Below, in pieces: positions 8,056-16,899 of a stretch of DNA of 64,000 bases. The position numbers were made by a program, and so were the translations under genes. The stretch comes from an uncultured Pseudoalteromonas sp. (GTDB lineage Bacteria > Pseudomonadota > Gammaproteobacteria > Enterobacterales > Alteromonadaceae), in the NCBI GenBank assembly GCA_947493455.1, contig CANLRB010000003.1, positions 124,001-188,000 of the forward strand, read 5' to 3'. Within the stretch, counting starts at the first letter, position 1. Every line of letters starts with the position of its first letter. Under the pieces are notes generated by a model. That model saw only the letters and a list, made by a program, of their open reading frames with translations, had not been told where the DNA came from and made no database searches.

Positions 8056-9112
8056 ATTTTTAAAAAGTTGGTATCAACGGAAGTTTTCAGATCCCCATTC
8101 AGTTACGTTATTTTTACTAACCTTAATTTCAATAACTGCCTTCTATTTTGTTGGTGCGTTGCTAATTCCTGTTATGTTCGCTGTTGTTATTGCGTATTTA
8201 CTCGAATGGCCTGTTGCAAGAATAGCGAATAAAGGCCCATCGCGCCTTGTTGCCAGCAGTGTGGTGATGCTTGTGTTTGCCAGTATCGTAATATCCATTT
8301 TTGTTGGTATTGTGCCGGTTCTTTGGCAGCAGTTGTCGAACTTTGTGCAAGAAGCCCCGCATATGTTAGAGCAAGGCAAGGGCTATTTAATGGCCTTGCC
8401 ACAAGAATATCCGGATTTAGTTTCTGGGTCTCAAGTACAGTCAATTGTTTCGAGTGTAGAATCGCGTTTGATAGAATTTGGTCAGTATTTCTTATCAAAT
8501 ACCTTAGCTTCCTTGAAAGATGTGGTTGCGTGGCTCGTTTATTTAATTTTAGTGCCGCTGATGGTTTTCTTTATGCTAAAAGATAAAGCTGAACTTCTTG
8601 GTGGAATTGAGACGTTGATCCCAAAAGAGCGACGTTTGATAAATCAAGTATGGCAAGAAATGAACCAACAAATTATGAATTATATTCGTGGCAAAGTACT
8701 CGAAATATTAATTATTGGTACGGCCAGCTTTGTCACGTTTACGTTATTTGACTTGCGTTATGCAGCGTTGCTCGGCACATTAGTTGGCTTTTCAGTGTTG
8801 ATCCCGTTTGTTGGTGCGGCGCTTGTAACAATCCCAGTCGCAGCCGTAGCGTTGTTTCAATTTGGTGTGAGTCCCGAATTTTGGTATTTAATTGTGGCCT
8901 ATGGCGTTATTCAAGCACTTGATGGCAATGTTCTGGTACCGTTACTTTTTTCTGAAGCGGTTGACTTAAACCCTGTATACATCATTGTCGCTGTATTATT
9001 TTTTGGTGGGCTTTGGGGATTTTGGGGCGTGTTTTTTGCAATTCCATTGGCATCGCTTGTGCGCGCAATTATTAATGCATACTCGGTAAAGCCAAAAACT
9101 AGTGATATCTAA
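8048..9112 (+). CDS. perM: AI-2E family transporter, PerM type
   Basis: A 354-residue inner-membrane protein with seven to eight hydrophobic segments of the AI-2E/PerM family (PF01594). Members export or move small molecules or ions; the substrate of PerM is not settled. Typical features are the early paired helices (residues 18-60), LVPLMVFFMLKDKAELL near 165-180, and the late segments LGTLVGFSVLIPFVGA, LDGNVLVPLLFSEAV and GGLWGFWGVFFAIPLASLV. The start is GTG at 8048, inside the upstream TusA-like gene. Confidence 0.85.
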   Translation: MYEFLKSWYQRKFSDPHSVTLFLLTLISITAFYFVGALLIPVMFAVVIAYLLEWPVARIANKGPSRLVASSVVMLVFASIVISIFVGIVPVLWQQLSNFVQEAPHMLEQGKGYLMALPQEYPDLVSGSQVQSIVSSVESRLIEFGQYFLSNTLASLKDVVAWLVYLILVPLMVFFMLKDKAELLGGIETLIPKERRLINQVWQEMNQQIMNYIRGKVLEILIIGTASFVTFTLFDLRYAALLGTLVGFSVLIPFVGAALVTIPVAAVALFQFGVSPEFWYLIVAYGVIQALDGNVLVPLLFSEAVDLNPVYIIVAVLFFGGLWGFWGVFFAIPLASLVRAIINAYSVKPKTSDI

Positions 9113-9118
9113 GATAGG

Positions 9119-9145
9119 GCGACTGCATGGTTTGCATGCAGTCGC
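9119..9145. terminator. Hairpin between convergent perM and bcp
   Basis: Perfect 11-bp stem (GCGACTGCATG with CATGCAGTCGC) with a five-base GTTTG loop, followed by ATTTAATT on the + strand. It probably serves both convergent genes, though the T-run is weak. Confidence 0.55.
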
Positions 9146-9162
9146 ATTTAATTCGTCTGCAA

Positions 9163-9630
9163 TTACTGTGTTAAGTAATCGATCACCACTTGGTGATGGT
9201 CTTTCGTTTTAAACTTATCGAAAACGTGTTTTATTTTGCCGTCTTGGCCGACTAAAAAGCTAAGACGGTGAATGCCGTCATATTCTTTACCCATAAACTT
9301 TTTTAAGCCCCAAACACCAAAAGCGTCGGCGATGGCATGATCTTCATCAGAGAGTAGGTCAAAGTTTAGTTCTTTTTTGGTCTCAAAGTTTTTTAAACGC
9401 TTGATTGGGTCAGGACTAATCCCGACAACACGCGTATTTAGGTCGGCAAGAACGCTGTTTTGATCGCGCAGATTTTCTGCCTGAACCGTACAACCTGGGG
9501 TACTGGCTTTCGGATAAAAATAAACCAATACTTGGCTTTCGTTTAATAACGAGGCCAACTCGATGGTTTCATCATTTTGATTTTGTAATGAAAATTTTGG
9601 TGCATTATCACCGGCTTTAAGAGTATTCAT
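9163..9630 (-). CDS. bcp: Peroxiredoxin Bcp/PrxQ type, lacking the usual resolving cysteine
   Basis: A 155-residue thiol peroxidase that reduces hydrogen peroxide and organic peroxides using thioredoxin. The active-site motif STPGCTVQAENLRD holds the peroxidatic cysteine at residue 47. In E. coli Bcp a resolving cysteine stands five residues later; here that position (52) is glutamate, so the enzyme should work as a one-cysteine peroxiredoxin. There is no other cysteine in the protein. It lies downstream of gcvR, as in E. coli. Confidence 0.9.
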   Translation of the reverse strand: MNTLKAGDNAPKFSLQNQNDETIELASLLNESQVLVYFYPKASTPGCTVQAENLRDQNSVLADLNTRVVGISPDPIKRLKNFETKKELNFDLLSDEDHAIADAFGVWGLKKFMGKEYDGIHRLSFLVGQDGKIKHVFDKFKTKDHHQVVIDYLTQ

Positions 9631-9646
9631 AGTTTTCCCTTATATC

Positions 9647-10219
9647 TTAACGAATGCGCGTTAATGTGTGCTGGGTATTTTGTTGTTGAAATAATGAGTC
9701 TAAATCAAGCGTTAATTGCTCTGCATCGACTTGTTCCGAAACGTTAATTTCTAACTCTGAGTGCATTAATAATTGGCCGTCTTGCTCGGTTGAGTCGGCT
9801 TTCAATGCAGCAATCGTCACTTTATGATCGGCCAATGTTTTTGTCACTTTACAGATTGTGCCTGGTACATCAAGACCATGATATTCGAGACGGTAACTCG
9901 CGCTGTACTCGTTATCATGATGGTGGCTGGTACGCTTTGTCATGGTTGATAAGCCAAGTTCCATGCTGCGTGTTGGTATCATATGTTCAACACGGCTTAT
10001 TGCGGCCATATCACCGGCAAGCAACATAATAAAGGTGAATTCATTGCCTAATATTGCAATGCGACTATCGATAATATTACATTGGGTGCTACTTACAAGC
10101 TGCGTTAGTTCGCTAACGATACCAGGGCGATCTTCGCCAATTGCAGTTACAACAAGTTGATGCATGAATGAGTCACTTAATTGAGTTTTGGTTTCTACCT
10201 GAGCGAGAGATTCTAACAT
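9647..10219 (-). CDS. gcvR: Glycine cleavage system transcriptional repressor GcvR
   Basis: Two-ACT-domain protein that in E. coli binds GcvA and, when glycine is low, turns it into a repressor of the gcv operon. ACT1 begins at HQLVVTAIGEDRPGIVSEL and ACT2 at YRLEYHGLDVPGTICKV. The start is uncertain: ATG at 10219 adds about 18 residues before the family's usual beginning, which corresponds to ATG at 10165 (MHQLVV); a TTG at 10231 is less likely. In E. coli dapA and bamC lie on the other side; here bamC is divergent with no dapA between. Confidence 0.85.
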   Translation of the reverse strand: MLESLAQVETKTQLSDSFMHQLVVTAIGEDRPGIVSELTQLVSSTQCNIIDSRIAILGNEFTFIMLLAGDMAAISRVEHMIPTRSMELGLSTMTKRTSHHHDNEYSASYRLEYHGLDVPGTICKVTKTLADHKVTIAALKADSTEQDGQLLMHSELEINVSEQVDAEQLTLDLDSLFQQQNTQHTLTRIR

Positions 10220-10392
10220 ATTTTTCAACAATTACCGCTGCTATCTTGTGTTTAGATTGATGTATACGTACCATACGCTGCGAATGATCAAGAAATATGG
10301 TATCTTGTCATTAATATTTTAAGAATTTCTGAACCATTTTGTTGCACCTAACTCAAACTACCAATAAAAAAAGGTGCCAAGGAGAAAAATTA

Positions 10393-11448
10393 GTGCAGTA
10401 CTGGATTCGTAATACGCTTGCTATCGCCGTATCAATGGGCTTGGTCGGATGTACCGTGTTTACAAATGAAGCTCACCATGAGCGTAATTATCGTGCCAAC
10501 GAGCCTTTGAAAGTGCCTGAAAACTTAAGTAAACCATATCAAGATGCGACGTATTCTATGCAGGCAGCACGTTATGAAGCACCAGATTCGAGTGCGTATG
10601 TTCGCTCACCGGCACAGGTGTTAGCGTTAGCTGAAGGTTCTTGGGTTGAAGAAGGTGACACTGAGGCGCGTGTACACTTTGATAAAAATGACGGTATTGA
10701 AGATTTAGAAGCGTTTATTTGGCAGTCACTCAATGATTTATTGGCTCAACATAATGTGAGTTCGACTAAATTGAATGATTCTCAGCTTCAGTCAGATTGG
10801 TACGCTTTGACAAAGCAAATTGATGGCTGGTTTTGGGAAGAAGAGAAAAAAGTCAGTCGCCAAAAGTTTATGTTTACTCTTGAAGCGGAAGAGCACAAGC
10901 GTACCGTTGCTGTTTCAGCCAAACTGACGGATTTTGAGGCGGCTGGAAAACCGCTTACAAATTTAATGCAGCAACAGCTCGAAGTTGGCGCATTGAATGC
11001 ATTTATTGCACAGTTTGATTACAATTACCGCAATTTAGCACTTGAGTTAAACAAAAAGCGCGGCATTGTGTCGCTTGAAATGGGCTTTGATGATAAAGGT
11101 AATGCTGCGTTTGTTACTGAACAACGTACCGAAGATGTATTTGAGCGTTTCCCAACGTTTTTAGAGCGCGTCGGTTTTACAATTGACGAAATTGAACAAG
11201 ATCGCGGCTTGATTTTTGCAACTTACAACGAGCCAGATAGCTCTGTATGGGATTCTATTTGGGGTGATGACGTTGGTAAAATCCCGCTTGAGGTTGGCCA
11301 ATACCAAATGATCGTAAGCGATTTGGGTGAAAGTGGTACTTCGATTACTTGGCTTGATGGGGAAGGTGAAACACTTGAGCCAGGTACGCTAAATGACTTG
11401 TTGATGAAGATTGTGACTATGCTACGTGAACGCGGTATCAATATTTAA
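10393..11448 (+). CDS. bamC: Outer-membrane assembly lipoprotein BamC
   Basis: Lipoprotein subunit of the BAM complex that folds beta-barrel proteins into the outer membrane. The GTG at 10393 is chosen because AAGGAG (10379-10384) is ideally spaced. It gives a signal peptide with lipobox LVGC, and the lipidated cysteine is near residue 21. A low-complexity lasso region follows (NEPLKVPENLSKPYQD), then two helix-grip domains. About 351 residues against 344 in E. coli. A strong terminator follows, so it is likely monocistronic, unlike the E. coli dapA-bamC pair. Confidence 0.9.
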   Translation: MQYWIRNTLAIAVSMGLVGCTVFTNEAHHERNYRANEPLKVPENLSKPYQDATYSMQAARYEAPDSSAYVRSPAQVLALAEGSWVEEGDTEARVHFDKNDGIEDLEAFIWQSLNDLLAQHNVSSTKLNDSQLQSDWYALTKQIDGWFWEEEKKVSRQKFMFTLEAEEHKRTVAVSAKLTDFEAAGKPLTNLMQQQLEVGALNAFIAQFDYNYRNLALELNKKRGIVSLEMGFDDKGNAAFVTEQRTEDVFERFPTFLERVGFTIDEIEQDRGLIFATYNEPDSSVWDSIWGDDVGKIPLEVGQYQMIVSDLGESGTSITWLDGEGETLEPGTLNDLLMKIVTMLRERGINI

Positions 11449-11465
11449 TTATAAAAATTAACTGT

Positions 11466-11492
11466 AAAAAAGAGCGGTTTACGCTCTTTTTT
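11466..11492 (+). terminator. Terminator of bamC
   Basis: Stem AAAAAAGAGCG with CGCTCTTTTTT around a GTTTA loop; a classical intrinsic terminator 18 bp after the stop codon. Confidence 0.9.
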
Positions 11493-11585
11493 ACTTTATA
11501 AAACTGACAATAAATTAAATGGTTATGCATTATATTTGCACATTGATGCTAACTAAAAAGCGATAATAATATAAAGGTAATAAAT

Positions 11586-12962
11586 ATGAGTTCTCAAGAG
11601 AACCAAGTGGCTTCGCCGCGCAGCAATTTAGCCACTATTATGATGTTTTTAATTCCTTCCTTAATCGGTGTGTTTTTGTTTATGACACCGATTGCCTATA
11701 ATGACGCATTTACGATTCCAATTGCAGTATTAGCAAAGGCAATTCAATCGGGTCTGAGTGGTTCAATTACCACGATTGTTACCCTAATCGTTGCGACGAC
11801 TGCTGTATTGTCATTACTATGCACTGTACTCAAGCCAGAAAAGTTAAAAAAATACCCATTTTTTAATCATTTACTTGTGGTAAATCCGATCTGGTTGATT
11901 GCTAGATTATTAGGCGCAGTATTTATTGCGATGACTTATTTTAAGATAGGTTTACCTGCGGTGTATTCAGAAAATACGGGCCATCTAGTTTTAAATGATT
12001 TGATGCCGGTGCTTTTCTCTGTGTTTATATTAGCGGGTCTACTACTTCCGCTGTTACTTAATTTCGGATTACTTGAATTAGTTGGTACCTTGTTAACTAA
12101 AGTTATGCGACCCTTATTTGGTGTGCCAGGGCGAGCATCCGTAAATTGTGTTGCGTCGTGGTTAGGCGACGGCAGTGTAGGTATTTTAATGACTGCAAAA
12201 CAGTATGAGGAAAAACATTATACTGAGCGCGAAGCGGCGATTATTGGCACAACCTTTTCGGCTGTTTCAATTACGTTTTGTTTGGTTGTCATTGGGCAAG
12301 TTAAATTAGAGCACTTATTTGCACCATTTTATTTAACAGTGTGTTTAGCCGGCGTTGTCGCTGCACTTATTGTTCCACGTTTACCGCCATTGAGATTGAA
12401 AGCAAATCGTTACATTGATGGTCAAGAAGCAACAAAAAACCCTGAAGCGTTACCAGAGGGGAAGTCGCTGTTTGGTTATTCGATGGAAGTTGCGTTAAAT
12501 AAAGCCCGTCATGCGAAAGGAGTAAAAGGGACTCTAGAAGAAGGATTAAAAAACGCCATCGATATGGTGTTTGCTGTGCTTCCTATTGTCATGGCGATTG
12601 GTACGGTCGCGCTAATGATTGCAGAGTACACACCTGTATTTAAATGGCTTGGTACACCGTTTATTCCATATTTGGAGCTTTTACAGCTGCCAGAAGCAGA
12701 AAAAGCAGCCGAAACGATTATGGTCGGTTTTGCTGATATGTTTATTCCATCTATCTTAGCGGCATCGAACATCGAAAGTGACGTAACACGTTTTGTTATC
12801 GCGGCAATGAGTGTGACGCAATTGATTTATATGTCGGAAGTCGGGGCGTTATTACTTGGTAGTAAAATACCTGTGAACATTTTCGAATTGTTTATTATTT
12901 TTATCTTACGCACCTTAGTGACATTGCCAGTCATTGTCGTTATGGCGCATTGGCTCGTCTAA
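11586..12962 (+). CDS. YjiH family membrane protein (nucleoside-recognition/gate domain)
   Basis: A 458-residue inner-membrane protein with about ten to twelve hydrophobic segments and the Gate (nucleoside-recognition, PF07670) signature, seen twice: around residues 140-230 (LLLPLLLNFGLLELVGTL and SWLGDGSVGILMTAKQYEEKHYTEREA) and 325-455 (MVGFADMFIPSILAASNIESDVTRFVIAAMSVTQLIYMSEVGALLL). This matches the YjiH/SpmA-like family. The transported substrate is not known. It stands alone between two terminators. Confidence 0.8.
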   Translation: MSSQENQVASPRSNLATIMMFLIPSLIGVFLFMTPIAYNDAFTIPIAVLAKAIQSGLSGSITTIVTLIVATTAVLSLLCTVLKPEKLKKYPFFNHLLVVNPIWLIARLLGAVFIAMTYFKIGLPAVYSENTGHLVLNDLMPVLFSVFILAGLLLPLLLNFGLLELVGTLLTKVMRPLFGVPGRASVNCVASWLGDGSVGILMTAKQYEEKHYTEREAAIIGTTFSAVSITFCLVVIGQVKLEHLFAPFYLTVCLAGVVAALIVPRLPPLRLKANRYIDGQEATKNPEALPEGKSLFGYSMEVALNKARHAKGVKGTLEEGLKNAIDMVFAVLPIVMAIGTVALMIAEYTPVFKWLGTPFIPYLELLQLPEAEKAAETIMVGFADMFIPSILAASNIESDVTRFVIAAMSVTQLIYMSEVGALLLGSKIPVNIFELFIIFILRTLVTLPVIVVMAHWLV

Positions 12963-12976
12963 CTCGATTCACCATT

Positions 12977-13003
12977 AAAAAGAGAGCTAGTTGCTCTCTT
13001 TTT
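12977..13003. terminator. Bidirectional terminator between YjiH-family gene and DUF2897 gene
   Basis: Stem AAAAAGAGAGC with GCTCTCTTTTT and a five-base loop, with A-run and T-run on opposite sides, so it can stop transcription from both directions. It overlaps the last codons of the minus-strand DUF2897 gene. Confidence 0.85.
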
Positions 13004-13175
13004 TGTTTTGTTCGTCTTTAACTTGTTTCGCTTCAAGTGCTTTTTTTGCTTTTTCAATGGGGTCTTGATTAAAACTTTTCATTGAAAATTTCGCAGAATA
13101 CTTAAGAAGTGCAACGTTGCCCCATATAACCGCAAACACGAGCACGAGAATGAGTATAAAGTGCCAATTATCCAT
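12987..13175 (-). CDS. DUF2897 family small membrane protein
   Basis: A 62-residue protein with one N-terminal transmembrane helix (WHFILILVLVFAVIWGNVALL, about residues 4-24) and a lysine-rich cytoplasmic tail (DPIEKAKKALEAKQVKDEQNKKE). It matches DUF2897, a small gammaproteobacterial family without known function. It is divergent from the ankyrin gene, with about 115 bp between. Confidence 0.7.
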   Translation of the reverse strand: MDNWHFILILVLVFAVIWGNVALLKYSAKFSMKSFNQDPIEKAKKALEAKQVKDEQNKKESN

Positions 13176-13292
13176 AACCTAACCTTTGCCTAGAAATATC
13201 GCTTTAAGTGATTCAAAACGTTTGAGCATACAGAAATTTTCGGTATTATAACGCCGTTCAATATTTTATGTGAAATCAATTTTGGAGTGAGT

Positions 13293-14633
13293 TTGTCAAC
13301 TGAACATGTGCTGATTTGGCCAAAGGAATATCCTTTGTTATTAAAAGGACTGTTAGAACAAAATGGTGCCTTTATTTTGGATGCGCTGGAGGCTTGGCCA
13401 AACTGTGAAAGCGTAACTGATGACAAACAAATTAGCACTACAGTGCTACCCCCTTTATACTACTTATTGTGGCAAAAACCGTCAGATCCGTTTGAGCATT
13501 ACTTTTTCCAACATATTGTTGAATTTAACGACGAGCTGAGAAGCTATATTGAGAATGTACAGCAACATTTAATAGATCAATTAGGAAACAAAGAAGCTGT
13601 GTCTGAGTTATTAATCTCACGAATTGAGCAATATGCTTCGACACAAGAGCAAATTAAAATTAGCGTTAATTTTTCTTTGACCAAAGCGTGTAAGCAACTG
13701 CGTTATTTTAAAATTTTTCAGTATTTACTGGAGCATGGATTACACATTGATAATGATGATGCACTTTCGCTTTGGCAAGACGATGATTTTCGTGCGATTG
13801 CGCTGCCATTCATTGAGTCTGGAAATCATTTGTCTTCAGCAGATGAATTAGCTGAGCAAGTGACCCGACGGTTACATGACGGGGAAGATTACTTTGATCT
13901 TTTACTAGCGATTAAATCAACAGAAATCGACAATCATATTTTAGAAAAAGCGCTACTTGCTCATATTACTAGTATCGACGCGAAACAAGGAATATGTAGT
14001 CGCTTTGTTGAGCAAGGGGCTATCGGCGAGTTACTTGATGATGGCGGTATGAATGCTGCAATGTGGGCCGCGAAAAATGGCTTTGCGTCAGTACTAGCGA
14101 GTTTACTTAATAAAGATAATGTTAATGTGCAAGATCATCAAGGAAACACAGCATTGCACTATGCTGTATTATCAAAAAACGAAGCATGTTTATCGATTGT
14201 ATTAAACGCCGGTGTTAATTTTTCAATTAAAAATAAGATGGGCTTGTCTGCTTATCGGTTAGCAGTGAGTGAAAAGTTGAGTTCGGTTGTAGCTCAGTTT
14301 GAAAACAAATTTGGTATCAAAGAACTGAGTGAAGCGCAGCAGTATAATTGGATTCGTCGTGTTCATAGTTTACATGCTGCGATAATTTTTTTATTGCCTG
14401 TACAACTGTTTTTTATCTTTGCCGATGGATTGTCGGCAAAAAGCGAAATCTGTTTTTTGATTTCTCTTACATCAATGATAATGATGTTTTACGCGCTAAC
14501 TTTGCGAAAAAGTCCTCTTTACCCAGTGCGTCGCCATCCTGTGAGTTTATCTTTATTACGAATTTTATCCCCATTCGCGATTGCTGCCCAGTTGCTTGTA
14601 TCAGGGGTGATTGTGGTAAGTGTCTTATCTTAA
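13293..14633 (+). CDS. Ankyrin-repeat protein with C-terminal membrane anchor
   Basis: About 446 residues. The first 240 are helical and not recognised. Two to three ankyrin repeats follow (about 245-340), with MWAAKNGFASVLASLL, NVQDHQGNTALHYAVL and KMGLSAYRLAV. Two transmembrane segments (about 360-405) and a third near the end (FAIAAQLLVSGVIVVSV) anchor it, the repeats presumably cytoplasmic. I prefer TTG at 13293, since GGAG at 13284-13287 is well spaced for it but overlaps the GTG at 13287. Ankyrin repeats bind partner proteins; the partner is unknown. Confidence 0.7.
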   Translation: MSTEHVLIWPKEYPLLLKGLLEQNGAFILDALEAWPNCESVTDDKQISTTVLPPLYYLLWQKPSDPFEHYFFQHIVEFNDELRSYIENVQQHLIDQLGNKEAVSELLISRIEQYASTQEQIKISVNFSLTKACKQLRYFKIFQYLLEHGLHIDNDDALSLWQDDDFRAIALPFIESGNHLSSADELAEQVTRRLHDGEDYFDLLLAIKSTEIDNHILEKALLAHITSIDAKQGICSRFVEQGAIGELLDDGGMNAAMWAAKNGFASVLASLLNKDNVNVQDHQGNTALHYAVLSKNEACLSIVLNAGVNFSIKNKMGLSAYRLAVSEKLSSVVAQFENKFGIKELSEAQQYNWIRRVHSLHAAIIFLLPVQLFFIFADGLSAKSEICFLISLTSMIMMFYALTLRKSPLYPVRRHPVSLSLLRILSPFAIAAQLLVSGVIVVSVLS

Positions 14634-14904
14634 ATACGGTTCGCGGTGATACTCTATCGCCGCGATGTGTCGTATGAGATTTCTCTAAAACAGTCCCTGC
14701 CTATTATTTTAACAGCTCCCAATCTGCTTAGTTGGCACAAGTCGTATTATTGCTGACTCATATTAGCTCAAAGTGAGTATGTATTGAACGAGCCTGAGTT
14801 GTAAGCGGTATTAAAAAACCACAAATTAAAACGAAACGTTATTACACAGCAGCGTCGTTATGTGAAATAATGGTTATATCTTATATCATTTAGTAATAAT
14901 AACT
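14634..14904. other. Intergenic region with an imperfect hairpin
   Basis: No gene seen. Just after the ankyrin gene an imperfect inverted repeat (about 14641-14665, CGCGGTGATA with TATCGCCGCG) could form a hairpin, but no T-run follows. The rest is AT-rich and presumably holds the promoter of the cysteine desulfurase-like gene. Confidence 0.35.
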
Positions 14905-16827
14905 ATGTCATCAGCTTCTGACCAACTTATTTATCTCGACTGTAATGCAACGACACCTGTCATGCCTCAAATTGCAAGTGCAGTGATGCATTCGATGGAA
15001 GTGTGTTTTGGTAACCCATCGTCATCTCATATTACAGGTCTAAAAGCTCGTAGACTGATGGAACAAACGCGTGATATGGGAAAACAGATAATAGGTGCGC
15101 CTAAAGGGCGTCTTCTTTTTACGTCAGGTGCAACTGAGGGAATACAAACATCGATTGTTTCAGCTCTTATCGAAGCAAAAAAATGGGCAATTGAAAACCC
15201 AGTTTTGCTCTACGGCGCAACGGAGCATAAGGCGGTACCAAATACATTAAAACATTGGAACGATGTACTCAATGTCGGTGCGCAAATTATTGCCATCCCA
15301 GTTGACGAGAAAGGCTTACTTGACCTTACGTTTATTGAAAAACATATTTCGCGTTCACTGTTGGTGTGTACCATGATCGTTAACAATGAAACCGGCGTCG
15401 CGCAAGACATAGCGAAACTAGAACGCGCTATTAAAACACCACAAAGTCGCGCTTTTTGGATGGTCGATTGTGTTCAAGGGCTGGGCAAGCAAAACTTAGA
15501 CTTAGATAATACGAAAGTTGATTATGCACCGTTTTCAGGGCATAAACTGTACGCACCTAAGGGGATTGGCTTTTTATATTTAGACGAAAATGCGCCGTTA
15601 ACCCCATTCATAGCTGGAGGTGGTCAAGAAGGTGGCGCGCGCTCGGGCACCGAGAATTTACCCGGAATCGCTGGACTTAACGAGCTGTTTAGGTTGATGT
15701 TAGAAGAATCGGGTTCTGTGTTTAAACCAGTCGCAAAACTCAGCGAATTTCGTGAACAGTTAGCAATAGCGATACAAGACACGTTTGGCGACGTTGTATT
15801 TAATAATGACTTTACTGTGTCAGTCCCGACTACGCTTAACTTTTCGGTCGCGAATATGTTTGGTAGTGAAGTGATGAACTTATTTGACTCGGTTGGTATT
15901 CGCGTTAGCGCTGGTTCTGCTTGTAGCTCAGGGGCTGCAAGTAGCTTTGTATTAGATGCAATGAATTTACCTAATTGGCAAAGTGAAAATGCGATTCGTT
16001 TATCATTTGGCCCAGCTGCATCAAGTGACGAAATTCAACTTGCATGCGATAAAATCCGAAGTCTTAAGTTAAGGCTACAAAATCACTGTATGCTAGGGCG
16101 AGATGTTGAGCAACAACCTTGTGCGCAAGGCATTAATGAATACGAAACGCAAGGTTTGGTAATGACATTAGTCGTCAATCAAGACAATCAAGCTGCTATT
16201 ATTAACCCTACTTGCGCGTTAGTGAAACCGATTGAAAAAGTATTGAAGAGGCAGGGGTTAAAACTCGCTTATATCCTCGATGCTGACGCGTCAACTAAGT
16301 CTCAGCAAGAGCGATTGAGTTTTATTAATGCACTTGATGATGAAGTGTATTCGGATGAACACTGCAATTGGCCTCAGTGTGAAAGTTTGCAGTTTGGTAA
16401 CTATACCATTACTCGAAGTGGCAAAGATGACTATACGTATTCAATATCGCACGGTGAGATGACAGATATCATTGTATCGGCTAAGCAACAACAGGACTTG
16501 CCGACAAACAATGTGTATTTGCAAAGCGATGAGCTTGCAAACCTCGTTAATGATAATCCGGCAATGATGATTATTGATACACGCGAACCCTACGAGTATG
16601 AAGGTGAAGAGTTGGCGTCTGCACTTGGCGTTGCGCCAAAACAAATAATCAATATTCCTGTTAATCGATTACTTAACGCGTATAGCGAAGGGCATATACG
16701 TAAAGAAGCTGACTACTTATTGTTGTGTCGCAGTGGCAACCGTTCAGGGGTCGCTTTACAGAAACTACTTGGCTATGGCTTTAATAACGTGCGTAATATC
16801 GCGGGTGGAGTTGCAGAATTACTCTAA
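14905..16827 (+). CDS. Cysteine desulfurase-like / degenerate MBL-like / rhodanese fusion
   Basis: A 640-residue three-part protein. Residues 1-395 are a class V aminotransferase of NifS/IscS type: LDCNATTPV at 11-19, pyridoxal-phosphate lysine in SGHKLYAPKG (K214), and catalytic cysteine in SAGSACSSG (C340). Residues about 405-470 resemble the start of a metallo-beta-lactamase-fold persulfide dioxygenase (VVNQDNQAAIINP, then LKLAYILDADAST), but the metal-binding HxHxDH is absent. Residues about 530-640 are a rhodanese domain with DTREPYEYEGEEL and active-site LLLCRSGNRSG. It probably abstracts sulfur from cysteine and passes it to the rhodanese cysteine. No isc or suf genes are nearby. Confidence 0.8.
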   Translation: MSSASDQLIYLDCNATTPVMPQIASAVMHSMEVCFGNPSSSHITGLKARRLMEQTRDMGKQIIGAPKGRLLFTSGATEGIQTSIVSALIEAKKWAIENPVLLYGATEHKAVPNTLKHWNDVLNVGAQIIAIPVDEKGLLDLTFIEKHISRSLLVCTMIVNNETGVAQDIAKLERAIKTPQSRAFWMVDCVQGLGKQNLDLDNTKVDYAPFSGHKLYAPKGIGFLYLDENAPLTPFIAGGGQEGGARSGTENLPGIAGLNELFRLMLEESGSVFKPVAKLSEFREQLAIAIQDTFGDVVFNNDFTVSVPTTLNFSVANMFGSEVMNLFDSVGIRVSAGSACSSGAASSFVLDAMNLPNWQSENAIRLSFGPAASSDEIQLACDKIRSLKLRLQNHCMLGRDVEQQPCAQGINEYETQGLVMTLVVNQDNQAAIINPTCALVKPIEKVLKRQGLKLAYILDADASTKSQQERLSFINALDDEVYSDEHCNWPQCESLQFGNYTITRSGKDDYTYSISHGEMTDIIVSAKQQQDLPTNNVYLQSDELANLVNDNPAMMIIDTREPYEYEGEELASALGVAPKQIINIPVNRLLNAYSEGHIRKEADYLLLCRSGNRSGVALQKLLGYGFNNVRNIAGGVAELL

Positions 16828-16851
16828 TGTAATGGCAAAATTATTATAATT

Positions 16852-16879
16852 AAAACGCCATCAAAATTGATGGCGTTTT
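16852..16879. terminator. Bidirectional terminator between desulfurase fusion and lacI-type gene
   Basis: Perfect 11-bp stem AAAACGCCATC with GATGGCGTTTT and a six-base loop. A-run and T-run are symmetric, so it fits both convergent genes. Confidence 0.88.
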
Positions 16880-16899
16880 GGTTTAACTTAAAAGTGCTT

